Shown: piece after piece, positions 12,501 to 30,853 of the stretch | Layout of the letters: each line of letters opens with the position of its first letter | How positions within the stretch are numbered: position 1 is the stretch's first letter | NCBI RefSeq assembly: GCF_037911585.1 | Contig: NZ_JBAJNS010000001.1 | Span: 748,001-812,000 of the forward strand | Source of the DNA: Streptomyces sp. GSL17-111 | GTDB lineage: Bacteria > Actinomycetota > Actinomycetes > Streptomycetales > Streptomycetaceae | Direction: 5' to 3' | Length of the DNA stretch: 64,000 nt | Position numbers and translations under genes: made by a program | Notes under the pieces: model-generated | The model's database searches: none | Told to the model about the DNA's origin: nothing | Seen by the model: only the letters and a program-made list of their open reading frames with translations

Positions 12501-15500
12501 GCTGACCGGTCGGCTGTCCCGGAGCACGCAGCCGTGGCTGGCCGATCACGCGGTGTGGGACACGGTGATCGTGCCGGGGGCCGCGCTCGTGGAGGTGGCG
12601 GTGTGCGCGGCGGACCGGGTCGGCTGCGCCCTGGTCGAAGAGCTGACGTTGCACGCGCCGCTCGTCCTGCCGGAGAAGGACGCGGTACGGCTCCAGGTCA
12701 CCGTGGGCGCGCCGGACGAGGCGGGACGGCGCACGCTCGCCGTGCACGCCCGGCCCGATCGCGCGGTGGACGATGCCGACTGGACGTGTCACGCCACCGG
12801 TTTCGTCGCCTCCGACGAGGCCCGGCCGGACTGGGACCTGGCGCAGTGGCCACCCGTGGGAGCCGAAGCGGTGGACGTGAGCGGCCTCTACGAGCAGGCG
12901 GCCGAGCTGGGGCTCGGGTACGGCTCCGCGTTCCGGGGGTTGCGTGCGCTGTGGCGACGCGGCGACGAACGGTTCGCCGAGGTCGCGCTGGCTCCCGAGC
13001 AGCGCACGGAGGCGTCCGCGTTCGGCCTCCATCCGGCGCTGCTGGACGCGGCCCTGCACGCCTCGCTCGCCGACAAGCCCGCCCAGGGCGACGACGCGGA
13101 CGGAGGCGACGGGCCGGACGGGGGCCGGACGGTGCGGCTGCCGTTCGCCTGGAGTGACGTGCGACTCCACGCCGCAGGGGCGGAGACCCTGCGGGTGCGG
13201 ATCGCGCCGTGCGGCCCGGACGCCGTGGTGCTCAACGCCGCCGACGGTACCGGGGCGCCGGTGGTGGAGGTCGGCTCGCTGCTGGCCCGCCCGGTCGACC
13301 AGGAGCAGTTGGCGGCGACCGCTTCCGAGGTGCCGGATGCCTTGTTCCACCTCGACTGGTCCGAACGACCCGTGCCGGACGCCGAGGCGCACGGGCTGGT
13401 CGTCCTCGGTGCGGACGATCAGCGTCTCGGCCTCCCCGTCCGCAGCACCCTGGAGTCGGTGGGGGGTGACGAGACGCTGCTCCTGCCCTGCTGGACCACG
13501 GACACACGCGATGGCGAGCCGGCGGACGACAGCGCGGTCGCCGCCGCGACCGACGTGCCGGGTGCGGTACGGGCGGAGGTGCGCCGCGTCCTCGACGTCG
13601 TCCGCGAGTGGTCGGCCGACGAACGGTTCACCGGACGGCTGGTGCTCCTGACCCGGGGCGCCGTGGCGGCCGGTACGGGCGAGGCGCCGTCGGACGTGGT
13701 GCGCTCGACGCTGTGGGGGCTGCTGCGGTCGGCGCAGTCCGAGCACCCGGGCCGGTTCACGCTGGTCGATCTCGACGCGCGGGAGTCGTCCCGGGCGGCG
13801 CTCCCCCGCGCTCTGGCCTCCTCGGAGCCGCAACTGGCGCTGCGGGACGGCACGATGCGGGTCCCCCGCCTCGTCCGGGCGGCGTCGGAGGAGCTGCTGC
13901 GGCCGTCTGGGGACGGGACGGCCTGGCGGCTGGACACCACTGGCAAGGGCACCTTGGCCAACGTGGCCCTGGTGCCGTGCCCCGAGGCGGTGGCCGAGCT
14001 TCCGGCGGGTCAGGTGCGGGTCGCGGTCCGGGCCGCCGGGGTCAACTTCCGGGACGTGCTGCTCGGTCTGGGCATGGTGGACCAGGACGTGATGGGGGGT
14101 GAGGCGGCGGGGATCGTGTTGGAGGTCGGCCCCGGGGTGCGGGATCTGGCCCCCGGTGACCGGGTGATGGGCATGGTGCCGAGGTCGTTCGGCCCGGTCG
14201 CGGTGGTGGACGCGCGGCTGCTGGTGCCGCTGCCGCCGGACTGGACGTACGCGGAGGGCGCCTCCGTGCCGATCGCCTTCCTCACCGCGTTCTACGGGCT
14301 GGTGGACCTGGCGAAGCTCCGCCCCGGCGAGTCGGTGCTGATCCACGCGGCCACCGGGGGCGTGGGGCTGGCGGCGCTCCAGTTGGCGCGGCACCTGGGC
14401 GCCGAGGTCTACGCGACGGCGAGCCCCGCCAAGTGGGAGACACTGCGGGAGCTCGGGGTGCCCGAGGAGCGCATCGCCTCGTCCCGGTCGCTGGACTTCG
14501 AGGAGCGGATCCGCGCGGCCACCGGGGGACGCGGGGTGGACGTCGTGCTGAACTCGCTGGCCGGGCCGTTCGTGGACGCCTCGCTGCGGCTGCTGGAGGA
14601 CGGCGGGCGCTTCGTGGAGATGGGGAAGACCGACGTCCGGGACGCCGGTCGGGTGGCGGCCGAGCACCCCGGCGTCACGTACCACTGGTTCGATCTCATC
14701 GACGCGGGCCACGAGCGGATCGGCCGGATGACGGGCGAGCTGATGTCGCTGTTCGCCGCCGGGACGCTGCGGCCCCTGCCGACGTCGGCCTGGGACGTGC
14801 GGCGGGGCCCGGACGCCTTCCGGTACATGAGCCTGGCCCGGCACGTCGGAAAGATCGTGCTGACGATGCCGCCGGCCGAGCTGGACCCGGACGGAACGGT
14901 GTTGATCACCGGCGGTACCGGGGTGCTGGGCGGGCTGGTGGCCCGGCATCTGGTGGCCCGGCACGGTGTGCGGCGGCTGCTGCTGCTCGGCCGCCGGGGC
15001 GCGGAGGCCGAGGGCGCCGGGGAGTTGCGGGACGCCCTGGTCGCGGCGGGCGCCGAGGTGAACCTCGTGGCGTGTGACAGCGCGGATCGCGAGGCGCTCG
15101 CGGCGGTGCTGGCGGAGATCCCGGCGGCGCACCCGCTGACGGGTGTCGTCCACGCGGCGGGTGTGCTGGACGACGCCCTGATCGGCTCGCTGACGCCCGA
15201 GCGGTTGGAGCGGGTCCTGCGTCCGAAGGTGGACGCGGCGTGGCATCTGCACGAGCTGACCCGGGACGCCGACCTGGCCGCCTTCGTCCTGTTCTCCTCG
15301 TCGGCGGCGCTGCTCGGTGGCCCGGCGCAGGGCAACTACGCGGCGGCCAACGCCTTCCTGGACGCGCTCGCGGAGCACCGCCGGGCCCAGGGTATGGCCG
15401 GTGTGTCCATCGCCTGGGGCCTGTGGGAGCGGGCGAGCGGGATGACCGGTCACCTGGGCGCGGCCGACCTGGCCCGGCTGCAGCGGTCCGGTATGGGCAC

Positions 15501-16275
15501 GTTGACGGACGCGGAGGGGCTGGCGCTGTTCGACGCCGCGCTGCCCGGTGGCCGGGCCCGGGCGGTGGCGCTGCCGCTGGACCTCGGAGCGCTTCGGCGT
15601 GCGGGGCAGCTCCCGCCGCTGCTGGAAGGGTTGGTGGGCCGCCGGTCCGTCCGGCGCACCGTCGCGGCGGCGACCGGCAGCGGGGGCGGGGAGTCGGCGG
15701 GCGCCGCACTGGTGCGACGGCTTTCGGCCCTGCCGGGCGCGGAGCGTGAGCGGGTGCTGCTCGACCTGGTGCGCGACCACGTCGCCCTGGTCCTGGGGCA
15801 CGCCGGCACCTCGGTGGTCGGCCCGCAGCAGGCGTTCAAGCAGCTGGGGCTGGACTCCTTGACGGCGGTGGAGCTGCGCAACCGGCTGGGCGCCGCGACA
15901 GGGCTCCGGCTGCCCGCAACGGTGGTGTTCGACCACCCCACGCCCCAGGCCCTGACGGAACACCTGCTGCGCGAGCTGGTTCCGGCCTCGCCCGGCGATG
16001 CCCCGGCCGGCGCCCCGATCGACGCCCCGGGCGGCGCGGACGGAGCCGCCGACGAGGAGGTGCGACGGCTGCTGGCGACGGTGTCGCCGCAGCGGCTGCG
16101 GGCCGCCGGGCTGCTCACACCGCTCCTGGCCCTGGCGGAGCCCGGTGGGGCGCCGGAGGGCACGGCGGGTGACACCCGAAACCACGACCCCGGCGCGCCG
16201 GACGACGACGACCAGCTGGACGCGTTGGACGCCGACGACCTGATCGATCTGGCGCTCGGCGCCGACGGCCACTGA
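9565..16275 (+). CDS. pieA4: Modular type I PKS, piericidin module 5, fully reducing (KS-AT-DH-ER-KR-ACP)
   Basis: Start taken as GTG 9565 because AAGGAG lies at 9550-9555 with good spacing; an in-frame ATG at 9547 overlaps the previous stop and is the alternative. About 2236 residues. KS Cys233; AT with PGQGSQW, Ser689 in GHSQG and YASH 789-792 (methylmalonyl); DH with [10 protein letters not shown] and DAALH; ER about 1462-1770 with [12 protein letters not shown] and the nucleotide loop [10 protein letters not shown] with GGTGVLG, LDD and Tyr in [11 protein letters not shown] with GLDSL near 2096; helical docking tail. It is the only module in the window with an ER, matching the single saturated methylene (C4) made by module 5 of piericidin. 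The ER has Val where Tyr marks 2S-methyl enzymes, so 2R is predicted, although that centre later becomes sp2. The stretch from about 10790 to 12400 is C/A-rich, unlike the G-rich flanks. Confidence 0.9.
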   Translation: MSHESSTSPSGAHGAAPAPGSRSEDAASSQLDTFREHLRWATTELGEARRRVSELEEADREPIALVGMACRLPGGVTTPEELWRLVLEGRDAIGPPPAERGWPEEDLHDPSRQRRGTSYVWQGGFLDRAADFDPAFFDISPREALAMDPQQRLLLETTWEAVERAGIDPTTLRGRQVGVFAGLMYHDHATRLGEVDETVATFLGSGNAGSVVSGRIAYVLGLEGPAVTVDTACSSSLVTLHLAAQAVRRGECEMALAGGVTVMSTPDTFVDFSRVDGLAPDGRVKSFAAAADGTAWGEGVGMVLVERLSEARRLGHPVLAVLRGSAVNQDGATSSLSAPNGPAQQRVIRAALDAAGLSADLVDAVEAHGTGTTLGDPIEAQALLATYGQNRPAERPVWLGSLKSNIGHTQAAAGVAGVMKMVLALQHGVLPSTLHVDEPTPHVDWTTGAVRLLTQDQPWPDTGRPRRAAVSSFGISGTNAHLILEQAPEATPHPERSGHPAAGEAGSASSTGGVTAWPVSARTPEALRAQAARVREAVAEHPHWTPDEVGHALATTRTWFEQRAVVLGSDRDELLGGLDALAAGEEAPGVVTGSGRCADPVFVFPGQGSQWTGMAHDLLATSAVFRESIAACEEALAPHVDWSLTEVLRRDEPITRVDVIQPVLFAVMVSLAAMWRSLGIEPAAVIGHSQGEIAAAVVAEALTLNDGAKIAALRSQALRTLSGTGGMASIPLSPEDTTDLIAPWATDLSIAAHNGPHTTVIAGKTEALDQLLTHCEEKQIRARRIDVDYASHTHHIETLKTHLATSLTDITPQPSKIPFYSTVTGTTLDTTQLTGDYWYTNLRQPVLLTQTTQHAHTQGHTAYIEISPHPILTPALETTLETTNTPLLITGTLHRNKNAWHQLLTNAAHTTTHGIPTHWNHTTNQTNHHLNLPTYPFQHQSYWLTATRSAGEVAAVGLDAAGHPLLGAAVPLAEGDGLVLTGRLSRSTQPWLADHAVWDTVIVPGAALVEVAVCAADRVGCALVEELTLHAPLVLPEKDAVRLQVTVGAPDEAGRRTLAVHARPDRAVDDADWTCHATGFVASDEARPDWDLAQWPPVGAEAVDVSGLYEQAAELGLGYGSAFRGLRALWRRGDERFAEVALAPEQRTEASAFGLHPALLDAALHASLADKPAQGDDADGGDGPDGGRTVRLPFAWSDVRLHAAGAETLRVRIAPCGPDAVVLNAADGTGAPVVEVGSLLARPVDQEQLAATASEVPDALFHLDWSERPVPDAEAHGLVVLGADDQRLGLPVRSTLESVGGDETLLLPCWTTDTRDGEPADDSAVAAATDVPGAVRAEVRRVLDVVREWSADERFTGRLVLLTRGAVAAGTGEAPSDVVRSTLWGLLRSAQSEHPGRFTLVDLDARESSRAALPRALASSEPQLALRDGTMRVPRLVRAASEELLRPSGDGTAWRLDTTGKGTLANVALVPCPEAVAELPAGQVRVAVRAAGVNFRDVLLGLGMVDQDVMGGEAAGIVLEVGPGVRDLAPGDRVMGMVPRSFGPVAVVDARLLVPLPPDWTYAEGASVPIAFLTAFYGLVDLAKLRPGESVLIHAATGGVGLAALQLARHLGAEVYATASPAKWETLRELGVPEERIASSRSLDFEERIRAATGGRGVDVVLNSLAGPFVDASLRLLEDGGRFVEMGKTDVRDAGRVAAEHPGVTYHWFDLIDAGHERIGRMTGELMSLFAAGTLRPLPTSAWDVRRGPDAFRYMSLARHVGKIVLTMPPAELDPDGTVLITGGTGVLGGLVARHLVARHGVRRLLLLGRRGAEAEGAGELRDALVAAGAEVNLVACDSADREALAAVLAEIPAAHPLTGVVHAAGVLDDALIGSLTPERLERVLRPKVDAAWHLHELTRDADLAAFVLFSSSAALLGGPAQGNYAAANAFLDALAEHRRAQGMAGVSIAWGLWERASGMTGHLGAADLARLQRSGMGTLTDAEGLALFDAALPGGRARAVALPLDLGALRRAGQLPPLLEGLVGRRSVRRTVAAATGSGGGESAGAALVRRLSALPGAERERVLLDLVRDHVALVLGHAGTSVVGPQQAFKQLGLDSLTAVELRNRLGAATGLRLPATVVFDHPTPQALTEHLLRELVPASPGDAPAGAPIDAPGGADGAADEEVRRLLATVSPQRLRAAGLLTPLLALAEPGGAPEGTAGDTRNHDPGAPDDDDQLDALDADDLIDLALGADGH
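11366..12382 (+). repeat. AT cassette repeat, copy B (module 5)
   Basis: Second copy of the near-identical methylmalonyl AT coding sequence, from the FPGQGSQ codons to the YPFQ codons. The C/A-rich composition starts earlier, near 10790 at the end of the KS, so the exchanged tract may include the KS-AT linker. Confidence 0.85.
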
Positions 16276-16304
16276 ACCCGTACGGAAGGGCCACGGAGAC
16301 GACC

Positions 16305-19300
16305 ATGAGTGGAGAGCGAACCCCGGTGGGACAGCACGGACGGGCCGCCGACGCGTCGGGCCGGAGCACTTCCGGCGAGCGCAGCGACCGCAGCGACCGG
16401 ATGACGGAGGCGCTCCGTCACTCACTGCGCGAGAACAAGCGCCTGCGCCAGGAGAACGAGGCCCTGGTGGAGGCCCGGCACGAGCCGATCGCCATCGTCG
16501 GCATGGCGTGCCGCTTCCCCGGCGGCGTCACCTCCCCGGAGGAGTTCTGGCAGTTGCTGGCCGAGGGGCGGGACGCCGTCACGCCCTTCCCGGCCGATCG
16601 CGGCTGGGACGTGGAGTCGCTGTACGACCCGGACCCGGACCGGCCGGGCCGCAGCCATGTGCGGCACGGCGCGTTCCTGCGCGACGCCGACCGCTTCGAC
16701 GCGGCGTTCTTCGGGATCAGCCCGCGCGAGGCGCTGGCCATGGACCCGCAGCAGCGGCTGCTGCTGGAGACCTCCTGGGAGGCCGTGGAACGGGCGGGCA
16801 TCGCGCCGACCGCGCTGCGGGGCAGCCGCACGGGCGTCTTCGTCGGGGTGGCCCCCCTCGGGTACGGCGACGGGGCGCTGGCGGAGTCGGCGGGGACCGA
16901 GGGCCATGTGCTGACCGGCACCACCGTGAGCGTCGCGTCCGGGCGCCCCGCCTACGCCCTGGGGCTGGAGGGCCCGGCGCTGACCGTGGACACGGCCTGT
17001 TCGTCCTCGCTGGTGGCCCTGCACCTGGCGGCGCAGGCGCTGCGGGGCGGGGAGTGCGAGCTGGCGCTCGTCGGCGGTGCGGCCGTGATGGCCCGTCCGC
17101 ACATGTTCGTGGAGTTCAGCCGGCAGCGCGGCCTGGCGCCGGACGGCCGCTGCAAGGCGTTCGCGGGCGGCGCCGACGGCACGGCCTGGGGCGAGGGCGT
17201 GGGTGTGCTGCTGGTGGAGCGGCTCTCGGACGCCCGGCGTCACGGGCGTCGGGTGCTGGCCGTGGTGCGCGGCTCCGCCGTCAACCAGGACGGCGCGAGC
17301 AACGGCCTCACCGCGCCCAGCGGTCCGGCCCAGCAGCGCGTGATCCGGGCGGCGTTGGCGGACGCCCGACTCTCGGCTTCCGAGGTGGACGCGGTCGAGG
17401 CCCACGGTACGGGCACCCGGCTGGGCGACCCGATAGAGGCGCAGGCGCTGCTGGCCACCTACGGGCAGGACCGCCCGGCGAACAGCCCGCTGTGGCTGGG
17501 CTCGGTGAAGTCCAACATCGGGCACACCCAGCTGGCCGCCGGGGTGGCCGGGGTGATCAAGATGGTGCTGGCCCTGGAGCACGGCGTGCTGCCGCGCACG
17601 CTGCACGTGGACGAGCCCACGCCGCACGTGGACTGGTCGGCCGGGGCCGTGGAGCTGCTCGCCCGCGAACGGGAGTGGCCGACGGCGGACCGGCCGCGCC
17701 GGGCCGCCGTCTCCTCCTTCGGCATCAGCGGGACGAACGCGCACGTGATCATCGAGGAGTCGTCGCCTCCCGCAGGCGGCGGTCCGGCGACGGAGCCCGG
17801 CGGGCAGGGCGCCGCCGCCTCCGGAACGGGGGCGGCGACGAGCGGCTCCGGGCACGGCGGGACGCTGGTGCCCTGGCTGGTCTCGGCGGCCGACGCGGAG
17901 GCGCTGCGGGCCCAGGCGGACCGTCTGCACGAGGCGGTCGCCTCCTCGGCGGCCGGTCCCCGGGACATCGCCCACGCGCTGGCGACGAGCCGGGCGCACC
18001 TCACCCGGCGTGCCGTCCTGCTCGGTTTGGACCGGGAGGAGTTGCTCGCCGGGTTGGCGGTGCTGCGCGGCACGGAGCCGGAGGGCCCGGTCCGGCCGGT
18101 CGTCGGCACGGTGGCGCACGCAGCCGCCCCGGCCTTCCTCTTCACCGGCCAGGGCGCACAACGCCTCGGCATGGGCAAGGAGTTGTACGCGCGCTACCCC
18201 GTCTTCGCCGACTGCTTCGACCGGCTCTGCGCCCTGTTCGAGGAGCGCGCGGACCTGGGCCTGCGCGACGTGGTGTTCGCGGAGCCCGGCTCGCGGCGGG
18301 CTGAGCTGCTGGACCGCACCGCGTGGACGCAGGCGGCGCTGTTCGCGGTCGAGGTCAGCCTGTTCCGGCTCATCGAGTCGTGGGGGGTGCGCCCGGGCCA
18401 CCTCATCGGCCACTCCGTGGGCGAGCTGGCCGCCGCGCAGGTGGCGGGGGTCTTCAGCGAGGCGGACGCCGTCGCGGCGGTCGCGGCCCGGGGCACGTTG
18501 ATGCAGGAGCTGCCCACGGGCGGTCTCATGGCGGCCGTCGAGGCCGAGGAGGCCGAGGTCGTGGAGTTGCTGGAGAGCCGTTCGGGGCGGGTGGCCCTGG
18601 CCGCCGTCAACGGGCCGCGGGCCGTCGTCGTCTCCGGTGACGCGGACGCGGTGCGCGAGGTGGCCGAGGAGCTGCGCGGCCGGGGCAGGCGGGTCAAGGA
18701 GCTGCCCGTCAGCCACGCCTTCCACTCGCCGCACATGGACGGCATGTTGGCTGACTTCCGCGCCGTCCTGGAGACGCTCACGCTGCGCGAGCCCGTCCTC
18801 CCCCTCGTCTCGACGCTCACCGGGCGCCCGGTCACGGGGCCCGAGATCCGCTCGGTGGACCACTGGGTGCGGCACGCGCGCGAGCCGGTGCGCTTCCACG
18901 CCGGGGTCCGCACGCTGCTGGGCCACGGGGTGCGCCTCTTCCTGGAGCTCGGCCCCGACGGCGTCCTCTCGGCGGCCGTCCGGGAGGCCGCCGGCGCCGA
19001 GGAGACCGGGGACGACGCCCGCACGGCGGCGGCCGTCCCGCCCGAGGTGCTCGCGGTCCCGCTGCTGCGGCGCGGACGCGGTGAGGAGCGTACGCTCCTC
19101 ACCGCGCTCGGCGAGGCGCACGTGCGCGGGGTTCCGGTCGACTGGGGTTCCTGCCTGGCCGAGGGCGCCCAGGCCCCGGCGCCCCGGCCCGTCCCGCTGC
19201 CGACCTACGCCTTCCAGGGGGAGCGGTTCTGGCCCACGGCCCCGGCCACCGTCGCGGCCGAGCCCGCCGACCTCGGCCTCACCCGGGCGGAGCACCCGCT

Positions 19301-22172
19301 GCTCGGGGCGCTGCTTGCGCCCACCGACGCGGCGGGCCCCGTCCTCACCGGCCGGCTGTCGGTCCGCACGCACAGCTGGCTGGCGGACCACGTCATCCTC
19401 GGGACGACGGTCGTCCCCGGCACGGCCTACCTGGACCTGGCCCTCCACGCGGCCCGGTTGGTGGGCTGCGACACGGTGGGGGAACTGACCCAGGAGAGTC
19501 CGCTGATCCTCACCGGCGACGAGGCGGTGCACCTGCGCCTGACCGTGGGGCCCGCCGACGCGGAGGGCCGTCGCCCGCTCGCCGTGCACTCGCGGCCGCA
19601 CCTCCCGGACGGCGACCGCGACGAGCAGCAGCCATGGACGCGGCACGCCAGCGGCCTGTTGACGACGACGGACGGGACGGACGAGCCCAACGAGCCGTCC
19701 GAAGCGCCCACGACGGCCGGAACGTGGCCACCGCCGGGCGCCGTCCCCGTCGAGCTGACCGACTTCTACGCGGGCGCGGCCCGTGACGGCTTCGCCTACG
19801 GGCCCTCCTTCCAGGGGCTGCGTGCGGTGTGGCGGGCGGGCGAGGAGATCTTCGGAGAGGCCGTCCTGCCCGAACCCTTCGACGCGGACGCCGCCCGGTA
19901 CGGCGTGCACCCGGCGCTGCTGGACGCCGCGCTCCACGCGGGCCTGGTCGGCAACACCCGGGGCGAGGTGCTGCTGCCGTTCGCCTGGAGCGGCGTCCGG
20001 CTGCACCGCGCCGGTGCGACGACCGTGCGGATTCGGCTCTCCCCGGCCGGCGCCGGGGCGATGAGGCTCGCGGTGAGCGACGAACACGGCGCGCCGGTGG
20101 CCTCGGTGGCGGCGCTGCGGGCCCGGCCGGTCTCCGTCGAGCAGCTGCGCGCGGCGGCCCGGGGCCGGTCCGCCGACCACCTCTACCACGTGGAGTGGAC
20201 CCCGCTCACGCCCCCGCCCGCAGCCCCCGAAGGGGACGGACCCGACCTGGTCGTGGTGGGCCCGCCCGGAGGCGTCACCGGGGAGGACGCCGCCGCGGAG
20301 CGGTTCCCCGGCCTCGCCGACCTGACGGCCGCCCTGGCCGCCGGACGCGCGGTGCCGGACGCCGTCCTCCTCGACGTGCCCGGGGACGCCGGGCGGCCGG
20401 TGCACGAGGCCGCGCACACCACCGTGCACGCGGTGCGCGCGAGGCTCACCGCCTGGGCGCGGCAGGAGGCGTTCGCCGGGGCGCGGCTGGTGGTGGTCAC
20501 CCGCAACGCGGTGGCCGCCACGCCCGAGGACGAGGTCGCCGGTCTGCGCCAGGCAGCCGTGTGGGGGCTGGTCCGGGCGGCACAGGCGGAGCACCCCGGC
20601 CGCTTCGTGCTGCTCGACACCGACGACGCGTCGACGGCGAGCGTCCAGGAAACGGCCGGCCTGCTCGCGACCCGTCCGGCCACGGACACCACGGACGGCG
20701 GGAGCGCGACGGACGAACCCCAGTACGCCCTGCGCGGCGGGGCGTTGCTCGTCCCCCGGCTGGCGCGGGCCCGGACGTCCGACGCCACCGCCGCGACCTT
20801 CACGGACACCGACGGCACGGCCCTCGTCACCGGTGGCACGGGGGCGCTCGGCGCACTCGTCGCCCGGCGTCTCGTCAGCCGGCACGGTGTCCGCAGGTTG
20901 CTGCTGCTCAGCCGGACGGGCGAAAAGGCTCCGAACGCCGAGGAGTTGACGGCGGAGCTCACCGCGCTGGGCGCCGAGGTGCGGATCGCGGCCTGCGACA
21001 CCGCCGATCGCGCCGCCCTCGCCGCCGAGCTGGAGCGGATACCGGCGGACCATCCCCTCATCGCCGTGGTGCACACGGCCGGGGTGCTGGACGACGCCAC
21101 CCTGGACGGTTCGACACCGGAGCGGGTGGCCGCCGTCCTCCGCCCGAAGATCGACGCCGCCTGGCATCTCCACGAACTGACCCGGGGCGCCCACCCCGTC
21201 CCGTTCGTGCTCTTCTCCTCCGCCACGGCTACGCTCGGCGGGGCGGGACAGAGTGGCTACGCCGCCGCCAACGCCTTCCTCGACGCCCTAGCCCGACACC
21301 GTGCGGCGCTCGGGCTGCCGACCGTCTCCCTGGCCTGGGGGCCCTGGGAGCAGGCAGGCGGCATGGCGGCGGATCTGGACGCGGCGACGCGGCGACGCAT
21401 GCGCCGTTCCGGTGTCCTGCCCCTGACGACGGACGAAGGCGCGTCCCTCCTCGACACGGCCCTCGCGGCCGTGGGCACCGACCCCGGGCGGACGCCCGCC
21501 ACCCTGCTGCCCGTCCGGCTCGACCTGGCGGCCCTCCGCTCGGCCGACGCCGACGTGCCGCCGCTGCTCCGGGCGCTGGCCGGGCCAGCACCCGGCGAGG
21601 CGTCGGCGGGCGCACCCGAGCAGGCGGCCGTCGCCGAGCTGCACCGCCGCCTCGACGGGGTGGACGCCGCAGCACGCCGAAGGATCCTGCTGGAGCTGGT
21701 ACGCGGCGCGGTGGCCCGGGCGCTCGGCCATACACGCACCGCCGCCATCACCCCCGACCGCGCCTTCGACGACCTCGGCTTCGACTCCCTGACGGCCGTC
21801 GAGCTGCGGAACGAGCTGAACCGGGTCACAGGGCTGCGGCTGCCGGCGACGCTCGTCTTCGACCATCCCACCGCCGCCGCCCTCGCCCAGCACCTGGACG
21901 AAGCGCTGCCCCGCACGGACGTCCCGGCGGCCGACCCCGTCCTGGCCGAACTGGATCGCCTGGCGCAGAGCCTGGACCGCATCGGCCCCGACCATCCCGA
22001 CCACGCCAGGGTCAACGACCGGCTGCGCGCGCTCGTGTCCCGCTGGGGCGAGGGCGCCCGTACCACAGCGGGCAACGGGTCGGAACCGGACGGCACCGCA
22101 GAGCTCGAACTGGACTCGGCGGACGACGAGCAGGTCTTCGACTTCATCACCAAGGAACTCGGCATCTCCTGA
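16305..22172 (+). CDS. pieA5: Modular type I PKS, piericidin module 6 (KS-AT-DH-KR-ACP)
   Basis: 1955 residues from ATG 16305, with GGAG about 8 bases upstream and a 29-base gap after pieA4. N-terminal coiled-coil docking helix (about 30-62), then KS with Cys232; AT with Ser704 in GHSVG and HAFH at 804-807, which is the malonyl-CoA signature; DH with a canonical [10 protein letters not shown] and DAALH; KR with GGTGALG, LDD and Tyr in [11 protein letters not shown] with GFDSL near 1825; acidic docking tail. A malonyl module with KR and DH is what piericidin module 6 requires (C1 and ring carbon C6'). In the known product the alkene is at C2=C3 rather than C1=C2, so an alpha,beta to beta,gamma shift is implied at this step; nothing in the sequence shows which domain does it. 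Confidence 0.9.
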   Translation: MSGERTPVGQHGRAADASGRSTSGERSDRSDRMTEALRHSLRENKRLRQENEALVEARHEPIAIVGMACRFPGGVTSPEEFWQLLAEGRDAVTPFPADRGWDVESLYDPDPDRPGRSHVRHGAFLRDADRFDAAFFGISPREALAMDPQQRLLLETSWEAVERAGIAPTALRGSRTGVFVGVAPLGYGDGALAESAGTEGHVLTGTTVSVASGRPAYALGLEGPALTVDTACSSSLVALHLAAQALRGGECELALVGGAAVMARPHMFVEFSRQRGLAPDGRCKAFAGGADGTAWGEGVGVLLVERLSDARRHGRRVLAVVRGSAVNQDGASNGLTAPSGPAQQRVIRAALADARLSASEVDAVEAHGTGTRLGDPIEAQALLATYGQDRPANSPLWLGSVKSNIGHTQLAAGVAGVIKMVLALEHGVLPRTLHVDEPTPHVDWSAGAVELLAREREWPTADRPRRAAVSSFGISGTNAHVIIEESSPPAGGGPATEPGGQGAAASGTGAATSGSGHGGTLVPWLVSAADAEALRAQADRLHEAVASSAAGPRDIAHALATSRAHLTRRAVLLGLDREELLAGLAVLRGTEPEGPVRPVVGTVAHAAAPAFLFTGQGAQRLGMGKELYARYPVFADCFDRLCALFEERADLGLRDVVFAEPGSRRAELLDRTAWTQAALFAVEVSLFRLIESWGVRPGHLIGHSVGELAAAQVAGVFSEADAVAAVAARGTLMQELPTGGLMAAVEAEEAEVVELLESRSGRVALAAVNGPRAVVVSGDADAVREVAEELRGRGRRVKELPVSHAFHSPHMDGMLADFRAVLETLTLREPVLPLVSTLTGRPVTGPEIRSVDHWVRHAREPVRFHAGVRTLLGHGVRLFLELGPDGVLSAAVREAAGAEETGDDARTAAAVPPEVLAVPLLRRGRGEERTLLTALGEAHVRGVPVDWGSCLAEGAQAPAPRPVPLPTYAFQGERFWPTAPATVAAEPADLGLTRAEHPLLGALLAPTDAAGPVLTGRLSVRTHSWLADHVILGTTVVPGTAYLDLALHAARLVGCDTVGELTQESPLILTGDEAVHLRLTVGPADAEGRRPLAVHSRPHLPDGDRDEQQPWTRHASGLLTTTDGTDEPNEPSEAPTTAGTWPPPGAVPVELTDFYAGAARDGFAYGPSFQGLRAVWRAGEEIFGEAVLPEPFDADAARYGVHPALLDAALHAGLVGNTRGEVLLPFAWSGVRLHRAGATTVRIRLSPAGAGAMRLAVSDEHGAPVASVAALRARPVSVEQLRAAARGRSADHLYHVEWTPLTPPPAAPEGDGPDLVVVGPPGGVTGEDAAAERFPGLADLTAALAAGRAVPDAVLLDVPGDAGRPVHEAAHTTVHAVRARLTAWARQEAFAGARLVVVTRNAVAATPEDEVAGLRQAAVWGLVRAAQAEHPGRFVLLDTDDASTASVQETAGLLATRPATDTTDGGSATDEPQYALRGGALLVPRLARARTSDATAATFTDTDGTALVTGGTGALGALVARRLVSRHGVRRLLLLSRTGEKAPNAEELTAELTALGAEVRIAACDTADRAALAAELERIPADHPLIAVVHTAGVLDDATLDGSTPERVAAVLRPKIDAAWHLHELTRGAHPVPFVLFSSATATLGGAGQSGYAAANAFLDALARHRAALGLPTVSLAWGPWEQAGGMAADLDAATRRRMRRSGVLPLTTDEGASLLDTALAAVGTDPGRTPATLLPVRLDLAALRSADADVPPLLRALAGPAPGEASAGAPEQAAVAELHRRLDGVDAAARRRILLELVRGAVARALGHTRTAAITPDRAFDDLGFDSLTAVELRNELNRVTGLRLPATLVFDHPTAAALAQHLDEALPRTDVPAADPVLAELDRLAQSLDRIGPDHPDHARVNDRLRALVSRWGEGARTTAGNGSEPDGTAELELDSADDEQVFDFITKELGIS

Positions 22173-22202
22173 GCGGCAGGAACAAGAAAGGGTGGCACCA
22201 CG

Positions 22203-29525
<7,323 letters not shown>

Positions 29526-29533
29526 GCCCCGAC

Positions 29534-30223
29534 ATGACCGACGACCTCAACCGACCGCCGCTCGACCACGACCAGGCGGTGGTGGACGGCTACGCCCCCT
29601 ACCACCGACGCGCGCTGGCCTTCTACGACTTCTTCGTCTTCCGGGGCAGCGCCCCGCTGTTCTGGCGCTGCTCGCCGCGCGACTTCGAGCAGCTCTACCA
29701 CACCAGCGTCGGGGCGAAGCACGTGGAGATAGGGGTCGGTACCGGCTATCTGCCCTCCCGCGCCCGGTTCCCGGTGTCCAACCCCAAGATCACGCTCGTC
29801 GACCTGAACCCGGCGACGCTCGACTTCGCCGCCTCCCGGCTGCGCTTCTTCGAGACGACGAAGGTCGTCGGCAACGCGCTGGAGCCGCTGCCGGTGCCCG
29901 ACGGGAGCCACGACTCCGCGGCGCTGTGCTTCCTGCTGCACTGCGTGCCCGGCAGCATCAGGGACAAGGGGGTGGCGATCAAGCACGCCGCGGCGGCCGT
30001 CCGCCCCGGCGGCACGGTCTTCGGCAGCACCGTGCTGTCCTCGGGCGTCCCCGTCACCCGGGCGGGCCGCAGCCTGATGAACAAGCTCAACGCGAAGGGC
30101 GTCTTCCACAACGACGAGGACAGCCTGGCGGACCTGACGTCCCAGCTGGAGCAGAACTTCTCCGACTTCGACCTCGTCACCCGCGGCAGCGTGGCCCTGT
30201 TCCGCGCGCGCAGGACCCCGTGA
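29534..30223 (+). CDS. pieB1: SAM-dependent O-methyltransferase of the piericidin pathway
   Basis: About 229 residues. Class I methyltransferase fold: SAM-binding motif HVEIGVGTGYLP near residues 60-72, an acidic motif II in ITLVDLNP, and the CVPGSIRDKG / RPGGTVFGS segments typical of post-SAM motifs. Start taken as ATG 29534; GTG 29522, overlapping the pieA6 stop, would add four residues. It directly follows the TE-containing PKS and precedes pieC by 46 bases. In piericidin biosynthesis two methyltransferases, PieB1 and PieB2, O-methylate the two ring hydroxyls; I recall PieB1 as the 5'-O enzyme but cannot confirm this from sequence. Likely cytosolic and co-transcribed with the PKS genes. 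Confidence 0.8.
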   Translation: MTDDLNRPPLDHDQAVVDGYAPYHRRALAFYDFFVFRGSAPLFWRCSPRDFEQLYHTSVGAKHVEIGVGTGYLPSRARFPVSNPKITLVDLNPATLDFAASRLRFFETTKVVGNALEPLPVPDGSHDSAALCFLLHCVPGSIRDKGVAIKHAAAAVRPGGTVFGSTVLSSGVPVTRAGRSLMNKLNAKGVFHNDEDSLADLTSQLEQNFSDFDLVTRGSVALFRARRTP

Positions 30224-30269
30224 CACCGCTTCTCCCCCTTCTCCCCCGCACCACCCGGAAAGGAACGTC

Positions 30270-30770
30270 ATGCCCACACGCTGGTACCCGATCGAGGAGG
30301 CCGACGACTCGCTGTTCGCGACGGCCTCCCTGCACCACGCCCGCTCCGTCGAGGTGCCCTACTCGGCCGAGGAGACCTGGGCGGCGCTGACCGGCGACGA
30401 GGTGTCCAGCTGGACCAAGGGGATGAAGCGGCTCACCTGGACCTCGCCGCGCCCGTTCGGCGTCGGCACCACCCGCGAGATCGAGTTGGGGGGCGGGTTC
30501 CTGCTGCGGGAGCGCTTCTTCCGCTGGGAGGAGGGACACCGCAAGACGTTCTGCGCCGTCGAGACGACCCGGCCCATCTTCCGCCGGTTGGTGGAGGACT
30601 ACGTCGTCGAGCCGACGGAGAGCGGCTCCCGGTTCAGCTGGCGCTGGGCGGCCGACCTGAACCCGCCCTACTCCTACTTCAAGGGGACGCTGGACCGGCT
30701 CGCCTTCGCGCCGACCGGCCGCTCCCACATCGACGGGCTGGCCACCCATCTGGCCACCACCCGCCGCTGA
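30270..30770 (+). CDS. pieC: SRPBCC (START-like) family protein, likely in pyridone ring formation
   Basis: 166 residues from ATG 30270, with AAAGGA upstream. The sequence has the SRPBCC helix-grip pattern: an N-terminal strand (ARSVEVPYSAEETWAAL), a central antiparallel run with RFFRWEEGHRKTF, and a long C-terminal helix ending TGRSHIDGLATHLAT. Polyketide cyclases and aromatases of this superfamily bind a hydrophobic polyketide in the central cavity. Position between the terminal PKS/methyltransferase and the amidotransferase gene fits PieC of the piericidin cluster, for which a role in pyridone cyclisation is the natural proposal. No catalytic residue can be assigned from the sequence alone. 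Confidence 0.78.
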   Translation: MPTRWYPIEEADDSLFATASLHHARSVEVPYSAEETWAALTGDEVSSWTKGMKRLTWTSPRPFGVGTTREIELGGGFLLRERFFRWEEGHRKTFCAVETTRPIFRRLVEDYVVEPTESGSRFSWRWAADLNPPYSYFKGTLDRLAFAPTGRSHIDGLATHLATTRR

Positions 30771-30853
30771 CCCCGCCACGCGACCGGCCCGGCCACGTCC
30801 GGGCCGGTCCGCGCAGCCCCGAGCACCCCGACGAGCGAAGGAAGAAGACGCAC

